Source: Botrytis cinerea B05.10
Taxonomy: Eukaryota > Ascomycota > Leotiomycetes > Helotiales > Sclerotiniaceae
Assembly: GCF_000143535.2 (NCBI RefSeq)
Contig: NC_037321.1
Span: 806,001 to 870,000, forward strand
Direction: 5' to 3'
Length of the DNA stretch: 64,000 nt
Shown: positions 48,145 through 58,291 of the stretch, piece by piece
Layout: each line of letters opens with the position of its first letter
How positions within the stretch are numbered: the first letter of the stretch is position 1
Notes under the pieces: generated by a model
What the model was told of the DNA's origin: nothing
The model's database searches: none
What the model saw: the letters and a program-made list of their open reading frames with translations, nothing else
Program-made: the position numbers and the translations under genes

Positions 48145-50189
48145 TCAATTGGTATCGACCTTTGAGTCATACCTCTCTAACTTCAATGCCGCCAATTCTA
48201 AACTATCGACACCCCTTATCAAATCTGCTGCCTTCTCACCGATCGCATATGCAGGCATTTGAGTATGTCCTTGATTAAGAAGTGGCATAACACTTGTATC
48301 GGCAACCCTAAGATTTCTGACTCCTCTAACTCTCAGTTCTTCATCGAGAACTGCCATTGGGTCAGACGCCTTGCCCATTTTGACTGTTCCTCCAGGGTGA
48401 TAACAGGTTGTAGCGTTATCTTTAATATAGGGGACCCATTGCTCCCTTGATGTGTATGCATGATGTGTTAAGTCTTTAGGCCAACTTCCCTCAACTATAT
48501 CCTTGGTACCTTTCCCTTTCATGATGATCTCATTCGCGTATCTACACGCCTCACTGAGAACCACAATATCTAGCTCTTCATTCAAGTAATTGTGATCGAC
48601 AACCGGGTTATCTTTGGGATCTTTGGACTTCAAAGTGACGGTACCTCTACTCTTAGGTGCGAATAATTCAGCAATTATAGAAAATGCATGGGATTTCTCT
48701 CCGTCTGGGAATCGACCGTATTGTTTTGGGCCCCCGTAGCATTCTGTGGAAAAAAACTCAACATTTGGTTGTGATTTGGTTAACCCCATTGGATCTCGGC
48801 CCGGTTTTCGTGGTGCTGAATTCCAAGCTGGTTCCGAAGCAAGACGCTCATCAAGTCGAGAATATGCGAATGCACCGAAAGGAAAAGTAGAGAGGGGTCC
48901 ACGCTTTTCTTCTTTCCATTGCCTATAAGCTTCGCCTAAAGCATTTGGACGATATAAGAGGTAATCATTGGTTATATTTGGCTTAGTTGTTTCATAAAAT
49001 ATGAACACAATCTAGGATTTTGTTAGCGATGTAACTTCGAAGAATAGTGAGAAATTACCATGTGATCCATAAGATTTTTTCCAACTCCAGGGAGGTCAAC
49101 TTGACAATCAATACCATGAGATTCAAGCTCGGACTTTGCTCCAATCCCTGATCGCATAAGAATGGTTGGAGAGCAATAAGCTCCCCCGCTAATGATAATC
49201 TCTTTTTTGGCTCTGATCTCTATTTCCGTTCCATCTTTCTCAATTACTTTTACAGCTGCAGCTTTCAGCTCATGAGGGAATTCGTGGCTTTCGAGAATCA
49301 CCTTATCGACAATTGTGCTAGTTTTGATCGCAAGGTTTGGACCTTTGTTGGTAAAATAATTTGCTGAGGTCGTTCTATCTCCTTTATACACAGTCCTTGG
49401 TGCATGGCCACAGCCATTTGGAGTCTCGCCAGTTGAAAACATATCGGGATGAAGTGGGAGACCTTGATCAGCCATTGAATCCAGAATCATATTGGATATA
49501 GGGGCCTAAAAAAGTCAGTTTGTTGTATCAACAATCGCTTGTGAAGCCACTTACCAGGTCATGAGGCTCAACATCTAGCAAACCATCACGACCGTGTACC
49601 GAGTCATTTGCTTCAAACCAGTCTTTGTTATGGAAGTTCTCTGCCTGCGTGACTGTTATTATGGGGCACAATCGAGTGAACTATGATCCTACCTTCTTCA
49701 TGTATCCAAAAACTTCCTCTCCACCCCATCCTGGCATTTCCCAGTCATCGTAATCTTGTGGCGTGCCTCTGATACACAGTGTACCATTTACTCCACTCGA
49801 TCCACCAAGAAACTTGCCACGACTGGCTTTGATTTGACGATTATTAATACCAGTATTTGGCTCCGTAGAAATATTCCAGTCCGCTTCCGTGTCAAAGTTT
49901 TGTGACCTATTTATTTTGTCTAAGCTTGATTTCATAGGACGAAGAGAGAGGCTCTTACCATCCACCAACCATAATAGTGTTTTCAAGGAGGGAATTATGC
50001 TCTCCTGCTTCGATGACTAGAACAGAATTGTTGGGGTCTTCTGCCAATCTTGCTGCGACGACGGCCCCTGACGTCCCGCCTCTATAGAACTTTAATCAGA
50101 TGTTTCCATTGGTTCAAGTAGAGAGCTAAAGCATACCCGCATATAATGTAGTCATATTCGGCACTCTGAGGCTTTACCGTGACAACCAT
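48145..50189 (-). CDS. GMC-family FAD oxidoreductase (597 aa)
   Basis: Six exons: 50137-50189, 49959-50081, 49693-49906, 49555-49644, 49059-49505 and 48145-49011. Introns are 47 to 55 bp and all junctions are in frame. The family oxidises alcohols, choline, glucose or aryl alcohols. The ADP-binding loop is YIICGGGTSGAVVAARLAED (residues 14-33), and GGSSGVNGTLCIRGT is the family signature 1. The second signature lies around SGGAYCSPTILMRSGIG. The catalytic pair fits His514 in CYHPGGTVKMG and His558 in NQGHTQMPAYAIGE. The N-terminus shows no signal peptide, so an intracellular enzyme is likely. The substrate cannot be read. Confidence 0.93.
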
Positions 50190-51476
50190 GATGAAGTTCA
50201 AGGTTAGAAGTTATTATAAGAAATGATGCACAACAAGATGAGATTATCAAAGATCAAGGTTTGAACCAAAGAACTCGGAAAAGAGGCACCGTCCTCGATA
50301 TTATATGAACAATTTTGAATTTGAATCTAGAACAGTAATACGAGTAGGCTCTTGTAGTTGATAGTTAAGCCCGCTAACCCTTAATAGAATTGATGATCCT
50401 CTATTGATTCTTCAGCCGTGTGCTAAATCAATACTATGCATGTAATACCACGGGCTCAGTCCTTTCGGCCAACCAAAACTTATGAGGAGTAACCACTGCA
50501 CTATGCATGTAGATTCCCGGCTGTGCGTTTTGGCTTGGCTATTTCTTATGCCAAAACAAATCCTTCGAGTCCTGATACATGGGAATCATCGAAATCTATT
50601 AACAATCGGATAAGCAGCTGAGCGTGGTGAGCATGTCTCTGCGCGCAATCATTCCGCTCTTGTACGCAGCTCAATTGCCAATCATCGACATCAATTCTTC
50701 CAAGTAAAGAAGGAGTTGACTGTGTGAGATGGTGTCTCAGTATTTAGAAAATAGTAAAGAATCTTCGCCCCGTGGGGCAGATGCGGGGTTTTTCGCGAGA
50801 TCCGTGCAACGGAAATCTCCCGGCACATGCTTCTAACCTCACGGAATTATGACCGCTCTTGAATTATTGCTGATTGCACAACAACCACCACCAAACTACC
50901 AAACAGCTTCAACGTCGAGGAGCCTCCTATCGGCTACTAGTCATACACGTCAAGCCTCGATTCTGACGAGAGATGACGCATTTGATACATGGACGTTGTT
51001 GGAATGACAATAGCACAACAGAATTTTTGGATTTGGGGCTGTCTGAACTCGTCATCTTGAGATTAACCTTACCGCGACGAGTCGATGATGACGACTAGGT
51101 TTTCAATCATACACCTACATTGAGGTGTTCGATTTGACTATTATCAGTCTGAATGGGCACTCGCTACAAAGGCATTGTTGGCAAACAACAGCACAACAGG
51201 ATTTCTTTGTTTCCATCTTTTAACGTCGTGCATCTGATAGGTTCTTGAAGACGATTTTGCTTGTTCTCTTAAATTTTGACAAACGGAGAATCGAGCATAC
51301 AAAATGGAGAGTCAATACAAGGACAGAACAAACCTATTATCCAAAGATAACCCCTCTCGAGTCTCTATTCACAGACGTGCAGCATTCCATCGGCTACCAG
51401 TAAATCACAATCAAGCGAACTACAGTAGTAAGCCTACCACTTAATAGCGGCATATCATATCAAAAGGTTAGTCAAC
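50190..51476. other. Divergent intergenic region
   Basis: Both flanking genes point away from this 1.3 kb gap, so it holds two promoters. I see no gene, repeat array or RNA. Confidence 0.45.
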
Positions 51477-52649
51477 ATGCCTACACCACGTCTCTCTACC
51501 GATTTCACCTTTGGAGTAGAATTTGAGTTTGGCGTTCGCTTTAAAGAAGAACTATCTCCCGAATACACGAAGCTTGGCCTAGCTAAGATTTATGCTCTAA
51601 TCAAAGAGACTTTAGTTGCTGAAACTGGGCTTAAGCATTTGACAGAAGCAGAGATTGACCAGGATTCTCCCGATTTTTTCAACCCGAATAAAGATCCAAA
51701 TAAGATATACCAAGCAGACTTATTCAATACATGGGCCCTTGGCTCGGATTCCACTGTACATTTTGAGGTGGAAGAAAAGGCAGACAGTTCTTCAATGTTC
51801 GTCGAGCTTGAGTTGATAACACCAGTCATGAAATTCGGTGCGAAAGCCTTGAAGGATATCCACAAAATCCTAACTGCTCTCAAGAAGCATTTCGATGTTA
51901 TTGTCAACCACTCATGTGGTCTTCACGTTCATGTTGGCAACGGAATTGAAGGATTGTCTTTTCAACCGTTCCAATACCTCATGGCAACTATTTGGATTTT
52001 TGAGTCTCAGATTCTCACCCTTCTTCGGAAGTCAAGGAACAATGGTTTCCATTGTAGATCCCTACGTAAGCACTCCCATCTTGGTGTTTTCGGATTCGAA
52101 GGGAATTTACTCGATGTCCTTCTCGGTACATCTGAGATCAACGAAGTTGTGGCTATGTTCAATGGATATGACTATTTCACCCGCATGGGTTTCCAACTTC
52201 AAAATCTTCTCCAACCTTTCGCGCATCCCGTTAAGAGAACTATAGAGTTCCGAGTACATGAAGGAAGTATGGATTCAGAGACCGTCTTGAACTGGGTTAG
52301 TTTTGTTGTTGAGTTGGTGAGCTGGGCTCACAGGATCAAACGTCAAGATTTAAAAATCTTTCTTTCGCAACACATTGATTCCAAAGATTCGTCGATAGAA
52401 GACCTCTTCAAGGAGATTGGTTTCCCACAATCAACCGTTGAATTCTACAGAGTGAAAGTTGAAAAGTTACGACCTATTGAGGAGAAGGAAGCTGAGAGAA
52501 AGAAGGCGACCAAAAAGAGAAAGGCTGAGGAGAAGAAGGCTAGAGATGCAGCCAGGGCTGCAGGGAAAATGATTGACGACAGCAGCGACGGTGATAGCAC
52601 TAGCAGCAGTAGCATGGATACATTAGAATCGGGATCATTGGTTTTTTGA
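51477..52649 (+). CDS. Predicted amidoligase (Amidoligase_2-like), 390 aa
   Basis: This is a single-exon gene. The motifs match the predicted amidoligases of the glutamine-synthetase/gamma-glutamyl-cysteine ligase fold: FGVEFEFGV at residues 12-20 (metal-binding acidic strand), WALGSDSTV at 86-94, FVELELITPV at 108-117, NHSCGLHVHVG at 144-154 and RTIEFRVHEGSMDSETV at 254-270. Such enzymes use ATP to join a carboxyl to an amine. In bacteria they are proposed to make peptide tags or small metabolites, and the fungal members are poorly characterised. The C-terminal 55 residues are a low-complexity Lys/Glu/Ala helix with a Ser-rich acidic end (SSDGDSTSSSSMD), possibly for interaction. No signal peptide or membrane segment is present. 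The two following genes point the same way. The family assignment is from motif recognition. Confidence 0.82.
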   Translation: MPTPRLSTDFTFGVEFEFGVRFKEELSPEYTKLGLAKIYALIKETLVAETGLKHLTEAEIDQDSPDFFNPNKDPNKIYQADLFNTWALGSDSTVHFEVEEKADSSSMFVELELITPVMKFGAKALKDIHKILTALKKHFDVIVNHSCGLHVHVGNGIEGLSFQPFQYLMATIWIFESQILTLLRKSRNNGFHCRSLRKHSHLGVFGFEGNLLDVLLGTSEINEVVAMFNGYDYFTRMGFQLQNLLQPFAHPVKRTIEFRVHEGSMDSETVLNWVSFVVELVSWAHRIKRQDLKIFLSQHIDSKDSSIEDLFKEIGFPQSTVEFYRVKVEKLRPIEEKEAERKKATKKRKAEEKKARDAARAAGKMIDDSSDGDSTSSSSMDTLESGSLVF

Positions 52650-53371
52650 GGTGGAAGTGCGTCAAGATGACGGGTTTCTCCCTATCATCCTATGGCTTCA
52701 CCCTTCTTATTAATTTCACATTAACCAGTAAGCAATTTCTCTTCTTCTGCTTCTAATTTTATATCATCAATAATTTCACCCAAACAACCTTCGCTTCTTT
52801 TCGCTTTCAAATGATCCTTTCTTTCTCGTGACGCAAAAAACTTTGCACTAATAACAAGATTCGTTATTCTTCACAAATATCATCCAAATAGTATCGCTAT
52901 CGTACATAAAAAATTAAAAATTAACCTAAAATCAATCCCTCTTTCCATTTTCATACTGATATATCACACTATCGTTAGCTTATTCCATCTCTAACCCATC
53001 CATCATTAGGGATAAACACGGAAAGGGCGAGCATGTAACTGTATAACCTCAGAAATGTAGAAAGACAGTTTGAAATTTCGTATGACCATGACCTACCAGC
53101 CTGCTAATACATGGCTGTCAACTCATAAACACTTGCTGTTTTCAGTCATCAATTCTAGATCCTCGCACTTTCCTCGCTTAACCACCTTTTCATCCCTATT
53201 CTTTTGTTTTGTCTTTTCCTGAATCCGACTCATGACCACTTATTTGTTTACGATCGTTGTATCGGTCATTAATATTCATGTATAAATAATTAATTGTTGC
53301 ATATTTGGATACTAATTAATAGGAAATTCTTCGCATTATCGATTAAACGTATCAAATCGCAACACCTCAAG
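52650..53371. other. Intergenic, no gene seen
   Basis: AT-rich DNA between two co-oriented genes, holding the amidoligase 3' flank and the next promoter. No feature is supported. Confidence 0.4.
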
Positions 53372-55468
53372 ATGGCAAAAGGACTTGCAGAATACATTAC
53401 TAGTTACTTTCGAAAAACACCACAAGTTCGACAGTCTTCAAGACAATCAATAGAACTTAACGTAGTAGATGCCAACGGGGTACCCTTGACTCCTCCAAGG
53501 GCCAATCAAATTTTGCATGAGATTGAGACTGGAGTGTATGTATCTCTTTGTATGACGTCATTCTGGACTTCAAAGTCGTCTCCCTTCTTCAACCATTCAT
53601 TAGCTAAACTGAATTGTTAGATATATGTGTCCCTTCTGCCACAATAATTTTAGAGCTGACATAGCGGAGATCTGGCACTGTCATCGCTGCTATTACGCCT
53701 ATCATCCTGGCTGTGTTATTCCCTGGGCCATGAGATCGGCCCAATCACGAAATAACTGCTGGAATTGTCCCACATGCATGCTTGAACATAGCAGCCTCCC
53801 GCTTCCGTCTTGCTGGTGTAGAAAACATAATTCCAAAACTATGAGGATTCACGCAGGTAGCTGTGGTCAATCTTGTTCACAAAAAAAGCGTTGTGGTACT
53901 CGTCTCAACTGCCCCACGTATATATGCTCAGCAATATGTCATCCTGGACCATGCGTCAAAAATGAATGCACAGATAACTGCGGACAGGAGATTCCTCAAG
54001 ACCTTGCAAGTCCACACCGAACAGCTTTAGACGACAGATCAAATGACATTCGGGAACAATTTCTTGATTCAATTGGCTTTCCCTTAAAAAATCTTTGGTC
54101 TCTCATACTTTTCGCCTTAGTTTTTGGTTCTTTTGAAATTTTCTGGGCCGTAAATCGTGTTCGGCGATTTACAAAACCGCTCGAAAATCAAAAATTCACG
54201 GAAGGGAACCTGCGTACGCAAGAGCAAAGTTTCTGTTTCGTAGCTGCTGCTGCTCTCTTTCCGATTAAATTTTCTCTCTGGGGCACAGCTTTGCGCGGCA
54301 TTAATCGGTGTTTGAGGATCTGTCTAGGTTTCAGTGCATCGAGACAATTGCCGACACCTTCTTATATCTCATGGAGAAAGACGAAAGTCATCACTGCCAA
54401 GGTGGTTTTTACTATCTTGGGTGCTATATTCATTATTTTTGTCTTTTGTGTTCCAGCGGTGTAGGTATTTCTTTTTGATCCCTCTCCCTTCTCTACAACT
54501 GACGTACTCGCAGATTATTCTTTGGACCAGGCCGCTACTGGATGGTTCAAACGAGTGGCACATGCGATAGCTTCGACACACGTGTCAAACTCTCTGACCC
54601 ATCTGTCGATTACTTCGGCCTTCATAACAGAACAACAAAAGACACAAGATTTCCCCTTGACTATTTTTACACTCAAACGCCTGGTACATACCGTTATGCC
54701 TCCTGGAAAGATTATGAATCATACAAATCTGGTACTGATCTCTTCAATATCACCAGAATAAACAATACAATTCTACACAACCAAAAATCATCAAGCAGTG
54801 AACCATTCGATCAATTCTGGCGCATCATGGGGAAATTCGGCGACAAACCCATACATAAGGATTTTGATCTCTTGCATCGCTCTTGGCGTCTGAAAGAAGG
54901 AATCATAGTAATCGACTCTGAAGATCCCAGTTCTTCTTTCTACAAAGGAGGAGCTTTATTTGACCGCCTCAAGCCAGGAGAAATCTATGACTCAAACAAA
55001 ACCGCCCATCTAATTCCCAATTTCGAGATCGCAATTCAAAATCTTCGGGATGTACGCAATGGAACATGGACAGCTACCGATTCTGAGAACATGGAGCTTG
55101 TACTTCCCGAGTTGGATTTACATATTCCCTTGTGGGGACTCTTCGAGAAACATTGTGTATATCAAAGTCTCATGAGGGTTTTCCGAAAGCCAACTGAGGA
55201 TAGTCGGAAAACTTGGAGTACTTGGAGCAGAGTTAGTAATAGGGAGGAAGTCATGAGAACTGCGAGTTTTGGGTATGGAGGAAATGATGGACTGGAAGTT
55301 TGTGTGAGGAGGAGAGAATATGAGTGGACTACTGATGGGGTTACAGTGATGGAACCAGGGTTGGGAGAGGATCTTCTGGTGCCGTTGGGGTTGATGGCTG
55401 TGGTAAGGAGGAGTATGAGAGTGGAACAGAAGAAGGTAACGGATGCGTGTCATTGGCCGGAGCTATGA
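53372..55468 (+). CDS. NF-X1-type RING protein fused to membrane segments and an unknown C-terminal domain (652 aa)
   Basis: Three exons (53372-53535, 53621-54460, 54514-55468) are joined by introns of 85 and 53 bp. After a 57-residue tail comes a RING-CH-like C4HC3 site: Cys58, Cys61, Cys75, Cys78, His83, Cys86, Cys104, Cys107 (CPFC, WHCHRCYYAYHPGC, WNCPTC). It matches the spacing in the human NFX1 RING. One or two NF-X1-type cysteine repeats follow (SCGQSC, then CPTYICSAICHPGPCVKNEC), whereas full NFX1/FAP1 proteins have a long array. Hydrophobic helices lie at about 213-232 and 313-335. The remaining 310 residues are predicted to sit across the membrane and carry N-glycosylation-type sites (NRT, NIT, NNT, NGT). 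I do not recognise that domain. An E3 ligase role is inferred from the RING; function is otherwise unknown. Confidence 0.78.
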
Positions 55469-56277
55469 GAAGTTTGGATGCTTTTGGTGTTTTTGGTGAT
55501 TATTCTTGATGTGTGTTTGGGTGAGCAAAAAACTGATTGAGATACATCGGCTAAGAGGCTACAGAGTTCTGATTTTCATGGTCGCTTGTGTGACAAAGCG
55601 AATATATCTCATAATGAGTTAGCGGTACATTGAAATTCATTATATTTTGAGCTTGATTAAGCCTCAGGATGGTTTTTCCAACATCGTCTTCATTGAATAA
55701 GTTGTTCTAAATTTGACTCTATGTTCCACTTGTTAGGCCTGGCAAGCGAACCTTGTGCAATCGATACTCTAAGAAATTTTTGGGCGTCATATTATGGCCT
55801 TACCTATTTGACTAAACATAAATTCTGCTAAATTGTTTAGGTGAGGGTGAGATGATTGGTTTGGAAAACTGTACCGTCAGAGTAGTGGTATTTTAGATTA
55901 GGATTTGCATGAATCTGTTCACATAGTTTGAGTTTTGGACTCGAAAATCCTCTATGGCGGTTCCATGCTGAGAAGTTTAGTAGTAATCTTATTGACATGG
56001 AAGTTCTCTGGCTCTCAAGAAGAAAGTAGAAAATTTTCTATATGGCAATACATATTTTAGTGGCTAATCCAGTAAATTTTAATGCCAATGAGATGCTCCG
56101 GTCTTGGACTAATCCAAATTCACTCTGGTTCTACCTTGTCAATAAAATTCACTACTCCTTAACAAACAAAAGAGTGATAAGATTAACAGAAACCTTACTG
56201 CAGATCCTTCCTCTTCCTCTTATTCTTTACAACCAACAAATAACTCTTCAAAACCTTCCCCGGAAGTCTCAGCAATA
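55469..56277. other. Intergenic, no gene seen
   Basis: This lies between two co-oriented genes. The 79-codon plus-strand frame ending at 56278 has no recognisable content and may be leader sequence. Confidence 0.4.
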
Positions 56278-57568
56278 ATGACAAATTTGAATAAAGCAAA
56301 CTCTTTTCCGCTCTTGAAGGGCTCTATCGACCTTTTATTGCTTCTTCCACAATATCTTGACACCATCGAAGATTTCATTCACCTTTCGTCCACTTGCAAA
56401 ACTTTGTGAGTTTCCCCAGAGATATATCTGATATTTATTGCAGATGAACGATCACGAAGACTGAATTCTATTATGTGTAGGTACGATATCTACACCGAAC
56501 ATACGCCATTACCTGGATTGGTTTTTGAGCTCGCTGCTGCTTCTTCTCTGGAGATTTTTGAGCCTAAGCCTCATTTTCTCATCTCTGGTGTCGCCCGTCA
56601 AATTGGCGAATGGGCTATTGAGAGTATGTAATTCGAAGCTGTTTACTCGAAAGTCTGTACTGACTCTATGTTTGTTCCACAGCATCTGAGAATCGTACTG
56701 AGTTTCATGAATCCTTCAAAACAGAAGGAATTTTTGGATTATTTGAGCTTTGCAAGAAAAGAGGAGAGATGACCGTCGAAGAGATTCGCAGCCTGGTTGA
56801 TCGAAAGTCCATTCTCAGATCCCTTGTTTTGATTCATTCGAAAAGAAATAATCGCACAGTGTATTCCGAATATACAGCCATGTTGCCCTATTTACAAATC
56901 GCAATGTTTGGAGGTCTATTCGCTGCTAGCGTCAGTAATTTTTGCGAGCCAGGAGTGACGAATCCATTGCATACAAAGATCAGATTAGACTGGTGGGCGA
57001 AGTGTTGCCCAGACCGGTCGTGCAATGATAGTTTGGAACTAATCGGTTCACAGCCTCCTTGGCTTGGAGGTCGTCAGATGTACGCCATAATGGAAGGTGA
57101 GAGTCATAGCGAGGTAAAATTTGTGGTATAATGACTAATGGTCGAACAGCGCTCCAAAATACCGCGTCAATTCAAACGCCCACGCTGATCTCATTAATGA
57201 GAAGTATTCCTGAGTGCTTTGTCACTTCAGCAGATGAGTGCAGAAAATTTTCCTATGACAACACTTACCACGATAGAAACCTCGCTTTATCTGCTTTCGT
57301 TTATCTGCAGGGCTGGGACTCGCTGGACTTGATGTATCAAGTCGAGGTAGGAAAAAAATCACTTCACGCACAAGCGGCAGTTGATGCTGCGATGATTGCC
57401 TTCCGAATGGATACCAGTCAAGTCGCCAAATTCAAAGTCATAAGTGACGGTGTGAAAGATGATTTATGTGAGGACTTGGGCACCGTAGTGAGCATCGAGC
57501 TTGATACACGCTTTGTTTGCGATCGAGGCCTCTTGAAGACGATGTTATACTCGATACTCGGACATTGA
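56278..57568 (+). CDS. Possible F-box-like protein of unknown function (367 aa)
   Basis: Four exons: 56278-56405, 56481-56623, 56683-57096 and 57150-57568. Introns are 75, 59 and 53 bp and all junctions are in frame. The N-terminus, SIDLLLLLPQYLDTIEDFIH followed by LSSTCKTLYDIY, has the spacing of an F-box (LxxLPxEL...D.....SxxCKxL), though the second helix is divergent. The rest of the protein is mostly helical with no known repeat or enzyme motif. F-box proteins dock substrates onto SCF ubiquitin ligases in the nucleus or cytosol; whether this one does is uncertain. The order of genes places it after the RING protein. The alternative is a lineage-specific protein with a chance F-box resemblance. 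Confidence 0.62.
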
Positions 57569-58291
57569 CATGATATAACCGGGGAGATTATGATGTTATT
57601 GTACATAGATTAAAACTTCAAGCCTCAAATCCCGAACAAGCATTTGCATCACCAGAAGTTAATCTGACTATTAGAAGAGCAGACTTAAGTAAGTAGCTTC
57701 TCCAGATTGGGCACATACAATATGTATGAAAGTCTTAAATATTCACGTTTCCCCCTTTTACAAACGACCTCTGAATATATCCGAGGGAAGATTGGATGCT
57801 CTTACTATCGTTCTGTCTCGATTATGGTTCCTAAAAGCATCTAGATATTGTTTGTCGAATTGATAATGAATGTTAGATGTAGCACATTTGAGCCGTGGCG
57901 TAGTTTCTATTTTCATCAATTATCACTGATATCCTTTGGTTATTTCAACAACATTTGTTCGCTTCTAGCATTCAAGTGCGGTGTTTCCAAGATTAACGTC
58001 CACTACAGTCTACATGATTAAAATATTGTAAATCGACTCATATAGTCATTCATTCAGTCTTGCTTGCGCAAGCACCCCGTACATTATTCCAAGATTCGGC
58101 TCGTGCTATATGATTCAAGGATTGCGTTGTTCGTTAGTGATGATTTTGGCACAGTATTCTGCTGAGCTCTGAAGTTTCATGTTTCACATATATCTCACCA
58201 ACCAGACTTTCCAATATATCTGAAGTTTATAGTGTTGATTTTATCGCTAACTCGGGTAGATTATACCTTTTTAATCTTGCTCCTCATCAAC
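57569..58291. other. Intergenic between convergent genes
   Basis: The 3' flanks of the plus-strand F-box-like gene and the minus-strand bioDA meet here. No gene is seen. Confidence 0.4.

Noticed and set aside
48010..48262. A plus-strand frame overlapping the end of the GMC gene
   Set aside because: It overlaps conserved GMC coding sequence on the other strand and has no domain.
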